Shown here one piece after another: positions 1-12,500 of a DNA stretch of 64,000 bases. Each line of letters starts with the position of its first letter. Within the stretch, counting starts at the first letter, position 1. The notes beneath the pieces were generated by a model. That model was not told the DNA's origin and made no database searches. It saw only the letters and a program-made list of their open reading frames with translations. The stretch comes from Anseranas semipalmata (Eukaryota; Chordata; Aves; Anseriformes; Anseranatidae), in contig VXAA01001965.1 of assembly GCA_013399115.1 (NCBI GenBank), positions 62,201 to 126,200 on the forward strand. Reading direction: 5' to 3'. Both the position numbers and the translations under genes were made by a program.

Positions 1-1284
1 AATCTTATTAGAATTAGGTAATCTGCAAGAAGATGCCTAAATCAGTTGTATTAGTGAGGATGAAAACTGATTCCAAATCAGGATGGACACTTCCAGAGAC
101 TTGGCAGGACCAACAGTCAAAAGAAATATTTCCAAACTAAATTTGGGACGGAAGGAATTCAGATGCTCACTCTTTGCTGTTTCTCTTATGAAAGCAGACA
201 AATTAACGAAGGTTTTTGATGCCAGCAACCCTCAAATCAAGGATGATTGAAAGAAAAAGAATGTAATTTTCTCATCTCTCTTTCTCTGACAAGTTTTCAG
301 CAATGTGACAGCATGTGTTGCTCTAATTTATCTTTATGTGTTTTGATTTTCTGTGTCTTTCCTTTGGGACAACTGATCAGGGAGGCAGAAGGGGGTTAAG
401 TATTTTTAGAAACAGTTTATCAATTCAGAGTGTGACACAATTGTGTCATTGCACTGTAAAATTTTGTCTACTATGGTAAAACCCATCTCATCTCAGTGTG
501 GAATGAAGTGCCTGTCTGTTTTCATTTATGATTACTGACATTTAAATAATTACTCAGTTAAGTTCTCAATCTTAGAATCACTTTTCATTGGATACAGATG
601 GCTTTTTCTCTAGTCATACCCCTATGTTTTTCTGTATAGCATTTAATATTTTAAATAAAATTTTGCTGTCTTTGGTCCAGAGAGCTTAGGGTGGGGTAGC
701 AAGATTCCACTGATCTCTATATCTATCTGTCCACCTATTTATCTGTCCTTTTTGTGGGTGAGGGGCAGGGAGCAGTTTGTGCTGAGTTATCTGAACAGAG
801 GATCTGCAGTGTTGATAGAATATCTGTGTGATCGTTCAGGACTGGAAAGCACAGGCTAGCTGCTAATGCCAGTCATCACCTAGCAGTGGTCTGCTCAGCA
901 GTGTTAGCCTAATTTTTGTATTGCCTATGGACTGGGTTACCCATGCCTTCAATGGCAAAATAGTTCAACTTGTACACCAAAAAAGAAATATTTCTGTTTA
1001 AAGAGATAGCTGACATGAATCATGCTGTAAACAGAACTTGATTGGAGAACACTGCTAACAAGAAATTGAATAGGCTAAATCAAAATACATTCTTGAAAGG
1101 ACAAAAATGAATATTTTGAGGTGCAATGACCAGGATTGCCTTCAGCCAATTTTGTTTCCTCATCCTGTAACTCTGGTGGCTCTGGCATGTATTTTGTCTG
1201 CAAAAAGAAGACAGTGATTAATTTCACATTAGTGGGGGCACCTAGTGCTAAATTATGCTTAATTATGGGAGTTCCAAGAATTGC

Positions 1285-1304
1285 TTTTTTTTTTTTTTTT
1301 TTTT
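1285..1304. repeat. poly(T) run, 20 bases
   Basis: An uninterrupted run of about 20 T lies inside the ARHGAP8 intron. It could be the poly(A) tail of an old retroelement on the minus strand, but the flanking sequence was not recognised. Length variation between individuals is expected. Confidence 0.85.
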
Positions 1305-1830
1305 CCCTCTAGTGACTGAAAGGGAAGAGCCAGGCTTGGAAAATGTATTTCCTGGTTGTGTGTAAGGCTGTGTCTTTACCCTTCACAGTGGAATAGCCAA
1401 CAAGAGGCTTGAGGTCCTTTTTCCTTTTCCCATGCCTTATTGTGAGACCCCAGTTGGGGTATATGCTAATGCTGTTCAGGTTATATGACACAGGAAATTC
1501 TGTGCAGCACCATCATTCAAATGATGTTCCAGGTAGCTTTCCCTTGGCCTGACTATGCCAGGCCCTTCTGAATCGCAGAAAGCAGTGAGAGCAAACAGTA
1601 GGCTTGCAGACTTTTTAAAAAAGAATCCCACTCTATTCATATGTATCACAGAAGTCAGAAAAATATATTGCAGAAGGTCTGTCTTTATACCCAGGCTCAT
1701 TGTTTTCCACCTTCAATAACATAATTGCTGCTGACTCATATTTCTGTTTACCAGTGGGCTGAAGTTATGACCCGTGCTTTGTTTAAAAATCTGTACAATA
1801 CATTATTTTCTGTTCTAAGCATTTTTTATG

Positions 1831-1845
1831 AAAAAAAAAAAAAAA
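1831..1845. repeat. poly(A) run, 15 bases
   Basis: A homopolymer A tract of 15 bases in the ARHGAP8 intron. No recognisable retroelement body precedes it. Confidence 0.8.
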
Positions 1846-4038
1846 GACACAGCTACTTTGCAGTTGCAGTTCTTTTACTTTAGAAAGAGAGTTTATCTTT
1901 TTCTTTATTCCTAAGAATTGTTGCACTAACCCTCATTTAATTAGTCATGTCATTGGGCTAGGTTGTAAGTGTGGCTGTCCACAAATGTAAGGAATGGAGA
2001 TGCATGCATTGGTATTTGGCTTGTTACTACCTGTGATCAAACAAATTACTGTATATTGATTCAGTTTCAGCTGTCCTGGAAAATGAATTCTGACAGTAAC
2101 ACAATTTTCACCCGTATTCCACATTTCTGCAGATGAGGAGGAAAGTTGCTTTTTCCCTCCTAAGATGTCCAAACAACATATCCAGGAAGAGCTTAGTGTT
2201 ATGTGCCATTACAGTAACATTGATGGGATGCAGGGCCAGACAAGTACAGCTGCTGTCTGCACTACAGATTAATGTCTTTAATTAGACTCTTGAAAGCACA
2301 GCCAATAAAGGAATAAACATGTTAAAAATGGATATTTATTACACTGTAGTTTATACAATGAGATTCACATCAGATTAAAGCATTAACTATTCAACCAATT
2401 CCTGCAAAACAAATTGTAAGCATTTATGATGTCCATCTTCTGAAAGATGTGTTTCTACAGAAAACCTCTACTCCACTGACAGCCAGCATAAAATTCTACA
2501 AATTCTAAGAAAATTATTGCATTTGTTATTTGCTGAGGGCAATGCCTTGACAAGCTAGCTGTTCAAAGCTGCACTTCCAAAAGCCATGCCTTTAGACAGG
2601 TTGCATTATAAATCTAAAGGAACAGTTTTACTACAGTGATGTCATTTGCAGTAACTTCATTCAATTGAAACATGATCTGGTTGGGAATAAAACAAGTGTT
2701 CAAGTAGATCATAATTACTGTCCATTGGGTTCCTTTAGTAAACACACACGTTCTTCTCAGATAGTGTAGAGTGAGATTTCATACTCCTTCCAGATTTGAA
2801 GGCATGAGCTAAAGTTTTAATATTTAACCTAGGATTTAAAAAGCGAGAGCATAAATGTTCATAAAAAAACAAGGGGCCATATTCAGCTAAACTCCAGCTA
2901 AGCCTCTAAATCTTGTGAGTGGGGCACTTGCAAGTAGAGCTTGGGTTTCTTTGCAAAAGCCTCTGAAGCATGCCCCTGAAAATTTACTTCAATAGTACAT
3001 TAGCAATTCTTTTAGTATACTGATTTAAATTCATATGAACAATACTAAATGCTATTCTGTAAGGAATGGGTTGATTAAGGAAAGAGAGAGGGAAAAGATG
3101 ATTTTACCAAATTCAAAAGCAAGAAGTACTGAAAGTCTCAAAAAAGTAACACTTCTTGTCCCAATCCTGTTTTGTGTAGTAATTCAGATAAATAACTTAC
3201 CTTGAAAGCTATTGTCCTATTTAGATCCTTGATTGTATGCAGTTTGCCGAAGTTTTTCCTCTGTAGCTGAAGACGGATTTCAATCAGTCAAAGTCATGAA
3301 ACCAAATTAGATAGATACCCTTCCTGAAATTTATGCTACATATTTCAGAAGTGCCTCAAGACTAGAATCAGGTATTTCAAAATACCATGGGCAAGCAGAG
3401 TCTTAAGTCCAACTGACTTCCAGAGAGACGTGGAAAGAGCAGTGGTCTGCGCAAAGCTACCTTGAAGCTGGGGAGGCTTCCAATGGTAAGAGATAGGCTC
3501 CTCGATCCAAAGATGCTGTAAAAAATTCCCCAGCCTAAAGGATTTTGTCTCACCCACTGACAGAAGAGGGAGCTTAGGGAATCTTTGCAAATACTCTCTT
3601 TAGCTTGCTAAAGGCTTTAAGGCATTTAAAAGTAGAATAGCAGATTACAGGCATGGTTTGGAGCTCAGTTTGCAGATAACACTCAGTGAGGGTGGGATAC
3701 ATAAGCAGCCTGGTGAATCTAAATCTCCTGCTTCTTGTCACTAGGCACAATTGAAAGCTACTTTTAAAGAAAAAAATATAGTTGGCACAACACTCTAAAA
3801 CACTTAAGGAAAGGTGGTACTATTTCTGTGAGACACATTAAAGAAAGTGCTCTAGGCACTGCTACAACATTATTCGATTCTGTATTCTTTTCTCAAGAAC
3901 TTTATTACCAAAAAAATAAAAGTATCAAATGGATTTGTTCCTAAAACCTTCTCCCTCTGTTCTATTTTCAACTGAACCTATGGAGAAAAGCAAGAGAGTG
4001 ACAGCTTTTACAGATGGGACATTAATTGTATTTTTCAG

Positions 4039-4116
4039 GACTACAAGTAGAGGGCCTCTTCAGAAGGTCAGCCAGCGTCCAGACTATCAAAGATGTTCAG
4101 AAACTCTACAATCAGG
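4039..4116 (+). CDS. ARHGAP8: ARHGAP8 RhoGAP exon with the arginine finger
   Basis: This 78-nt exon is bounded by a polypyrimidine tract plus AG (ends 4038) and a GTAAGC donor (4117). It starts with two bases of a split Gly codon and ends with one base of the next Gly codon. The translation runs [15 protein letters not shown] and then [11 protein letters not shown]. The GLFRRSA motif is the RhoGAP signature GxFRxS; its first arginine (AGA, 4062-4064) is the catalytic arginine finger inserted into the GTPase active site. It is intact, so the protein should be an active GAP. The exon upstream that begins the domain is outside the window. Reading frame and both splice sites agree with the next exon at 4807. 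Confidence 0.93.
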
Positions 4117-4806
4117 GTAAGCTGTCATCATAACCATTGCCACAGATTAATAATAGTGTGAGAGCTTATTGATCTTGTTTCTGTTGGTGAAGCGGAGTTG
4201 CTAGCTTTCTTATAATTAGTTAATCATAAAGTCATTTGTAAACTAAAATATCATAATAAAAGCACTAGTACAGAAGCTTGAAAGATAGCAACAGGCACTT
4301 AAAACTTAGTGAATAGTGAGTCATCAATTGATGTCAGACCAGAGCTTCCAAAAACCGTAGCAGCTAATGAATGATGAGGTTTGGGTCAAAAATGGTCTGT
4401 TTTTCATAAACACCCATATTACCTCTGTGCCGTTTGAGTTACTGCAGTTAGTTAAAAATGCCAAGTACAGTGTCTTTGTGTCATTTTGCCTCTGGTGTTT
4501 TTCCATGGCTATGGCACAGAAATATAATTTTACCTAATAATTTATGAAATGTATTGAAGTCATTTTGAAAGTCATTGACTTCCCCATGAAGTAATTTTAT
4601 GAAATGCCTTATTGGGGAGAATCTCTTACAGCAAGATGAATAAAACTCTATGAAAAATATAAAAGAAAACGCTAGGAGTTGCCAGCAGCTGGAAAGCCAG
4701 GAGGTTTTCTCTTCTAACTGTGGTGTGAAACAGGTTTTAAGCAGTAATTTAAGGAACAAGTAAAACATATGATTGAACACCTTTTTTCTTTTTTTTCTCC
4801 TTTTAG
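4117..4806 (+). other. ARHGAP8: ARHGAP8 intron, 690 bp
   Basis: Short GT-AG intron joining two RhoGAP exons in phase 1. It ends in a long T-rich tract before TTTTAG. Nothing else was recognised inside it. Confidence 0.85.
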
Positions 4807-4935
4807 GCAAGTCTGTGAATTTTGATGACTATCATGATATCCATATTCCTGCTGTTATCCTAAAGACTTTCCTTAGGGAACTCCCTCAGCCTTTACTAAC
4901 CTTTGAGTGTTATGATCCTATCCTTGGAATCACCA
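4807..4935 (+). CDS. ARHGAP8: ARHGAP8 RhoGAP exon, central helices
   Basis: This 129-nt exon lies between TTTTAG and the donor GTGAGT. It completes the Gly codon begun in the previous exon and reads [15 protein letters not shown], then [18 protein letters not shown] and a short run ending in GITS. The segment [13 protein letters not shown] is one of the most conserved parts of RhoGAP domains. It carries the lysine and arginine that help hold the arginine finger and the GTPase switch regions. It closely resembles ARHGAP8 of other vertebrates. The exon ends one base into the Ser codon that the next exon finishes. Confidence 0.94.
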
Positions 4936-7900
4936 GTGAGTATTAACCCAGTTCTAGGAAAATTCATACAGCAAGTTGAACCGGACCTGGCTAATTCATA
5001 ACCACTGCTGTTTGCTAACCATCACTCAGTTGTGGGTATATAATATTATTAGTGCCTTCACTGCAGCCATTAATGGGCAACATCATGATCTGTACCAGCA
5101 CAAGGTGGTATTCCACCCAGAAGAGGACAGTGGTGTAAGTACCTTGTCAGGAGTTTGAAACACAGGAATCAGAAGCTCTGCTGCTTTGTTGAGTATCGAA
5201 GGCTGACAGGTAGCTCCGTACTGGGACATAAAAGGGACAAATTTCTCTACCACCACCACTGTTCTTTTTGGGGTTTGGCTTAACCTTCAATACAAAAGTA
5301 CAAACACATTATATTGTTAGGGAATGTTTTTGTACATGTTAGAGACTCTACTATAAGTATGATAAATAAGCTGTTATCTTCTCTATCATTCTTCTTGTAT
5401 TCCCTGTATTTGCATTGCACGATACCAATGTCCACTCTCAATGTTTTTCACTGTGTTTGTGCATTCAGAGGGCTCTAAGAACAAGTAGAACTGTGGCTAG
5501 CAGATCTAATGAAGCCTGGTTTCGTATGGATTTGCATCTCAAACATCAGCTTTCTTTTGTCTCCTTCAATGCCTAATGAGAACTGATGTCACACTGTAGC
5601 ATTTTTTCACAGTCAGGACACCTTTAGGGTCTGTCTTCTCTACCCGGTTGCTGAATTCCATAAAATGTATAGGCATATAATACTTTGACATTGATCTACT
5701 CCTCTCTCAAATCTCAGTTTAAAAGTTGGTGGGGACCAGAAGATGGATGGCAGATAGCACAATACCAGAAGTCCAGCCTCTGTAGAAAAGCAGCCAGAAA
5801 AATCAGTCCTTTGGTCACTGTTCTCCCCTCTTTTTTTCAATGCATTAGCCCTGCTGGTAGTCAGAGGAGAATAAAAATCTGCTTTTACACACACAAAAAT
5901 GTTCCAGTTTTGGAATTCCTTTTCTTACAGCCTTTGTGGACCTTGCAAAAAATTGGAACATTCTTTTTCCAAACCATAGGACATGTAAATAAGTAATGTC
6001 CAACATTTGTGTGAATATTATTGCTATTTTGGACACTAGTTTGTCTTGTAGGAATTATAAATACAAAAAAGTAAGTGCACATGCAGAGATTAGAAGTTTG
6101 GTAAGTGTGTGCAAGAATTAAAAGATAATCTAATACCTAATGTGTTTGGGACCTCCAACCTCTCTTATCAAATATAGCTGAAATTACCCAAAAGGTTGAA
6201 GAGTTATGACAGGCAAATTCAGGTGCATTCACACACATATGAAGTATTTTCTCAAAAGTTTTTATTTTTTATTCAGCTAAGCTGAAATTGCTGTAGCATG
6301 GTTGTCCCTGAGAACGGAAGGTGACATCTGGAGTAGAAATGAGTGGGAAGTTTTCTGCTTAGCTGTGGAGCTTGACAAGAATTTTGGTCAGGATTATCAA
6401 GACAGACTCAGATTTTATGAAAATGGGGTATTGGACTTGCTGAACTGATTAAGCATCAGTCTCAAGCATCTGTTCTTGTAGACCTGCACTTATGTCTCTG
6501 CTTTTTACAAGGTTTTCTGCTTTGTCTATATATCATTCTGTATTATTAAGAAGTGGATCAGGCTTTTCATTGTCAAGGCTCCATTTCCATGTCATGGCAC
6601 AGCACTGAGTCTTTGTCAGTGATACCAGTTACGTCAAAGCAATTTTAGTTTTAGCAGCAGCATTGGCTGAATCATAGAAAAAAAAATTCAGGTGGACATT
6701 TGTATGCTTCTTTGCTTTTTTGTTGTGGTTGTTGTTTGGAGGGGGCTTGTTTTTATTGGAACTGTTCCTCTGGGGAACATATTAGGGAACCAAGGATCTA
6801 AAGCCATGAGAAGAGAAGACATTGATTATCTAAAGATCTGACACCACATAAACATATGAATTATAAAACTTTAATCATGTGGCCTTTGTCAGAGACTGAA
6901 AGTTTATAATGCTGGCAAGGCAACCCCCTAGTAAACAGAGGTTGAATGTCTGAGATTTAGTACCCTGTACTTGTACAGGCTGTATTTTGCCATCGAGGCT
7001 GTCATCAGTTTAGGAGAGAACCAGTGGGGCTTCCAGTGACAGGTCATAAGCACACATTTTTCCAACACCTGTTTTTTGAGGAAATTTTAGATCTTAATGG
7101 AGTAGAGTTTCCAAAAGAATCTGCTAGCATACCTTTGGTAACCATTGGATGATGCTGTTGCAAAGTGAAGGTTATCTTCACTATCATGTCTGTTGCTGTT
7201 GTTATTGTTGCTCAATAAAATAATTTGGGCTGGGCATAAATCTCAATTTCAGTATGTTTGTAAGGTATAGTGAAGACTCCGGAGGTTCCTATGTTTTGCT
7301 TCTATTCAAATAACAGTACAGAATGTTTAGTGTACCTAGATACACTGTATTCTAGGTAAAATTCTTACACTGTGCCCCTCACTAGCATCTGCATATATTG
7401 TTTAATATCATTAACATTACTGATGTATTTCCATTAAAAAAATAATCAAGTTAGTCATGTTCAGAATCCTTTGAAGTTCTGTACTGTTTTTTTATTTGCA
7501 AGTCTTTAAAATAAAGGATTCATCTGTCCACACAATAAATATCTCAGGGTGTTAAGAAAAATAGGTCTATTCACAGGTCAGTTGTAGAAATGGCAGGAGT
7601 AAGGATAGTCATTCAGAACAGAGTAAAGAATAGGGGAAGTTTGGAAAAAGGATTGGTAAATGCAATTTTTTACTGAATCTTCTGCTGACTTTCTGGACAT
7701 GTGTTACTCTGTGCTAACGCTAAGTGAAAAAAACCAGAACAAATCTGAAAAGAACCTGAGAGCAATGCATTGTCCTAGGAATACTGAGATTTTTTTTCAT
7801 GGCAAAACATCTGTGAAGCTTTCAGTCCATGTTATTTTTGTTTATTGGTGTCTTAAATGTTGACAAAGTATGTTGAAAGATGGAGTTTAAGAGACTTTCT

Positions 7901-9401
7901 CTTTGGGCCTTTTTGTTATGCAGTGTGATGTCCACTATCTTTTCATGATGCTATGGTGATATCCTGCTTTTTAAAGATGTTAAGCCTGAGGAGCCAAGCT
8001 GGACTGCAGCAAAGGCATATTCTATGTGAATACAGTGCAGAAGGGAGCTTTGAAGAGGTGTGATCACAGACAGCTGTCTTGGGATGATTTGAAAATTCTC
8101 ATTCTGGCTTCTGGAAAACACCAGAGCAGTGTGTGATGTATCTATTACATCTCTTAACCTGCAAACCCAGAAATACTCTATGCTTGCTTTCCAATACTTT
8201 GAAACGATAGTGAAGCTTTTCTTTTTAGTGTCTCATGTGAAACATTTTTTACAAGAGTTATTGACAGGAGCTGTGAAATAAATTAGCCAAGTGACTGACA
8301 AAAAAAAATAATAATAATAGAAACTTGAAGCTTGTAATTTTCAAAGAACTTCTTGTTTGGTCATGAAAAGTACTAATGAGTTCCTTTGCCCAGTATTGCT
8401 ACACTTACTGAATTATTTACTCTGCAGAAGGCTGACAAAAAAAATTCTTGTGACTCAGATTTTTGTGTCTTACAGGAACTGATAGCTTTGCAGTAGTAAA
8501 AATATCAACACAGCTCACCAGGGTATAGCTTCATGTATTTAAATCAGAGCTTAAGGGAACATTTAACATGCTGGAATTTTGTGCATGCAGATACCTATGT
8601 TTGTCTCTAGCTGTGTCAGGGAGAGAGAGAAAAATGGAACAAATGGAGAAAAACCATCAGCACAAATGAGCTGGTTAGGTCAGGCATGACTGTAACTGTC
8701 AGACACTTCTCCAAATTGATGTTAAACTTCAAGTACTAAGATAATTACAATATTCCAGCAAAAAAAAAAATGTCACTTGGAACAACATTCAAAATTTATT
8801 CCAGTGTTAGCATAATTCTTACCCAGACTCTCTAGGTGAGTTTGGGGTCCAGTGCCAGTTTTGCCCGTCTGTGGAAGTGAGTTAATGAACCTGCTTAAGC
8901 TCATCTCTAGGAAATTCTTACCCTCACAGGTGGCCCTCTCATGAGTCTTTGTCCAAGACAGAAAAGTTTCCTGCAGAATCACAAAAGTGAGTTTGAAGTT
9001 AGCAGAGTGCCAAAAGAGAATTTTGAGCAGGACAATGTCTCAGCAAGAATAAAATCAAGGTATAAAAAGTAGACGTCTGGATTCAATGCATGGAGAGATA
9101 ATAGGATTCAAAACAAGACCTTGGAAAATACTTTCTGGCAAAGAAATTATTTTGGCTATTTTCCTGAATGGAGGAAATACTCTGGAAGTTAGTCTTAGCT
9201 GGATATGTGAGAATACTAAATATGATAGGCTTATCCAAAGAGATAGCCCAAACTGTTATCATGGTGGTGGAGGTTAATCGAGCTGATTTTTGTTTTACGG
9301 ATGAATAGCAAAAGTAATTCCAGATGATATAAATAGGGTGTTATTTCTTTATAGTATTTTGACGTTTTTCAGTTAAATTAAGACTGACTTTGGTATTTCA
9401 G
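4936..9401 (+). other. ARHGAP8: ARHGAP8 intron, about 4.5 kb
   Basis: GT-AG intron of AT-rich single-copy-looking sequence. It has short A-rich and (AAT)n stretches near 8300-8320 and an imperfect inverted repeat at 5895-5966. Open frames at 5640-6082 overlap on both strands without similarity to known proteins. No exon-like conserved segment was recognised. Confidence 0.8.
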
Positions 9402-9505
9402 GTGTGGAGAGCAGTTTACGAGTAACCAGATGTAAACAAATCATTCAAGGACTTCCTGAACATAATTATGTTGTTCTGAAATATCTGATGTGCTTTCTCC
9501 ATATG
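9402..9505 (+). CDS. ARHGAP8: ARHGAP8 RhoGAP exon
   Basis: This 104-nt exon follows TTTCAG and precedes GTGAGT. It completes a Ser codon and reads [15 protein letters not shown], then [19 protein letters not shown], ending on a codon boundary. The LPxxNYxVLxYLxxFL pattern is the RhoGAP helix that packs the core of the fold. VESSLRVTR distinguishes ARHGAP8 from ARHGAP1. The frame joins directly to [10 protein letters not shown] in the next exon, matching the continuous protein order known for the family. Confidence 0.94.
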
Positions 9506-12500
9506 GTGAGTATAGGCAAAATTTCCAAAAGTAGTGCCAATCTTTTCTCTACTTCTAATAAAAGCCAGTGCTAAACAATGGTCTCAGCCATACCTTCATC
9601 ATGAAATTCTTTAGATGTAAGAAAAAGTACTGTGTAAACTTAAATGAAATTGTACCTGCACAGGCATATTTAAAAGTCCTCTCTCCTCCACTCTGCGTTC
9701 ACAAATGTATGTTTTACCGATTTTTTTTTCCTATTTTGGAGTGAAAAAGATTGAAAATAGTGGTTGTGTAATTTTTGGTGCTGGAGAAGAACTACATAAA
9801 ATCACCTTTTTTTTCCAAAGTGTAAATCTTAGGCAAATAAAACACTAAATACATTTGTGTCATTTTAGAAAATGATAAAAATATTAGTGAGCTTTGGAAC
9901 AACAATCAGCAAAATATTTTGTATTTAATCCTAAAAATAACATTTTCATGTATAAAATAGCCTTTCATTCTATAATTTACTATGATATGGAACAAAAAAA
10001 CTTTGATCATGCCATTTTGCAAGGACTTCCGGTTTGCTTCAGAATAAATGAAATCATTTGCCTTTTGTCTTACTTTACAATTTGCTGATTATTTTTAACC
10101 TGTTTTTGGAAACCTCACAAGTGTGGGTTTTGGGGACTTCCACTACAAGTCATTCTACAGTCATCCTAGTGACATTCTTTTGTTGCCAGTTTATGTACAG
10201 GAAAAGACAGTAATAGGAGTATAACAGGAGGCCCTCCCTTCTGCCTTATGCAATGCATTACCTTTTCCAGATTGCATTTTTTTTAGGCATCCAAGTGCCT
10301 AAAATTGAGGATCATAGTTTAGTTGACACCTAAATGGAGTGACTCAGCCTTCAGAAGTCCTAAGAACCCACCAAAGTAATAATGGATATGGAACAATGCT
10401 GATTTTCACCTCTGGAGGAATTAGCCCTCAGTAACTATTCTTGGGCTATGACCATGTTTGCCATATTCTAGTCAGTAGCATATTTCAGAAACAAGTACAT
10501 TTAATCCCTTATTATATCAAAACACTACAGAAAAGCAAGATTAAAGGAAACATGTTGATATGACCCTTGCTCAGACAGTGCTTTCAAGGTTCCTGTAATA
10601 CCCACATGTTCGTTTACTGTTGCTTAGCTGAACTCTAATGCTATTAAGGAACTCACGTTATTAGCTATTATTTTAACAACTGATATCTCTCCTCAGTGTT
10701 ACGAATCATGTAAGTGACTTTGTTCCAGTAATAGATGTACCATCTCAACGCACTTCTTAAGAGCTGAGCACTTGAGGTGTTAATGAGGTGTGCAAAAGTA
10801 CTATATAGTGTTTTCTGTAATTGGCAACAGAACATAGCATTATTTTTGAGTGTGCCTTGTTATGTAAAGCACAGCGTCAAGTTGATACTAGTGCTCGGCT
10901 CTGCAATTTTTGCTGATCCATAGCTTTTCATCCTTAATGTCTTGGGGAATATTTGCATGTGGAAAGGTCAAGGGAATGTGAAACAATCGAGGAGCTAGAG
11001 ATTTCTATTCATTGCAGATTGGTATGCTGAGCAAGCTGACACAGTTCAAACTTAGACCGCTCTACCAATAATCCTAGTTCTTACCTGCAAGGATCAACCT
11101 TCTTACGTATAAGAGGCAATTTAATTCTTCCATGAGCTCAGCCTTGAGTAGTGCAAGAGGTACTTGTGGTAATTTCATGAAGTGGGATGAATTGTAATCA
11201 CTAGATACAGGTTTTGAATACTCTAAGTTTGATACAGGCGTGTGGAAGAAAAAAAAAATCCCCATTTTCTCTGTAGTCTCAACCCCCTTACTTAATAAAA
11301 CAGCTCCTTCTAGTCCAAGAGTGCTACAGAAAGACAGTGCAACTCCTACAGAAGTAAAAGACTTGCATTTCAAAAATAGGTCCAAATCCCTCAACCTTAG
11401 CCTGGCAGTGGTTTTGCCAGTAATGGGCCCAGCATGCTGTGAAAGGTCTCTACTGTCCATCTCCACTTTGCAGTACAGGTGGCCGCTAGAGAGGGATCTG
11501 CAGCCCCCCCTTGGGTTTGCAGTGAACTGAGGTCCGTAGGCAAGATCAGACAACCAGGAGCGAAGGGCAAAACAGCACATACAGTGCCCGTCTCTGTACT
11601 TGCACACTTTCCTTCTCTGCTGCATCTTTCTGTCCCTTTAATCACGGCTGATGCAAGGGAAGGGTGGCTGACTTGCCTGAGGGAGCTACTGCAAAAACCT
11701 GCCAAATTCAAAATGTCAGCCTGGACCAACTGGAAAAAATGGACAAGATTTTGTGGCACATGAGCTATGCTTTAGATCTGAAACTGAAGCAGCAAAGTTA
11801 AAGCCAAGTACGAGTTGGAAAAAAAAAAAAAAAAAAGCTCCAAATTGCTCTGAATTAATGTTTTATCTCAATCACTTGTCCAATTTAAAAGTGTAATTGG
11901 CACCAGTAAAGCTTGGAGGTGGCTGGGGGGATGGGGCACATTGGGAAGGATTAGATGACTAAGCCTCGTGGAGCAGACACAAGCAGTTGGCACCTCTGCA
12001 AGGTTAGCAGAGAGTGGGGAATAGAAACTTGCAATTCCAGTCAGTTTGTGGGGGTGTTTTAATATCTAGTAATTTTCTTCTGAAAATGTTTTGTGGGGTT
12101 CCCTTGAGCATTGTGAGTACAAAGTCAAAATGATGGTGATGTCCTTATATTTTTAAAATGTGGTGGTAATTGGCTGTTACTACCTTCTATCATTTCACTG
12201 TTGAAGTTCATTATGTAGAATACCGGCAGTCTGGTGTCACTCCTGCAGTATCCATGAGGGTGCTGGGATGCACCTATGTGGAATCCAAAAATTGTTACAG
12301 TTTTGCTGGGGGAAGCTGGGTATGTAATCTGGGGTGGTGGAGATGTATATTTTGTATTTGTCAATGTGGGACTAAATCTTCAGTGTTTACTTCCAATGAT
12401 GAGTTTAGCAATTTGCAAGTTTTATTTGAAGGCTAAGATTTCTAGAGGACTTTCTTACAATATAAGCTGTCATTACTTAATGATTTTTTTATACATGTTC

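Larger units (their letters stand above)
1..4038 (+). other. ARHGAP8: ARHGAP8 intron (partial), no exon found
   Basis: This AT-rich intronic DNA precedes the first visible exon. I looked for the expected preceding RhoGAP exon, which should encode the FGVPL-like start of the domain, and did not find it, so that exon is probably upstream of the window. The stretch contains a T run (1285-1304) and an A run (1831-1845). The short open frames on both strands have no recognisable similarity and no flanking splice logic. Confidence 0.7.

Noticed and set aside
5997..6035. Short inverted repeat TGTCCAA / TTGGACA suggesting a mini-transposon
   Set aside because: Seven-base arms are expected by chance in 64 kb, and no target-site duplication was seen.
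11074..11625. A 183-codon minus-strand open frame in the ARHGAP8 intron
   Set aside because: No protein similarity recognised, open frames overlap on both strands, no splice or promoter context. Likely chance.
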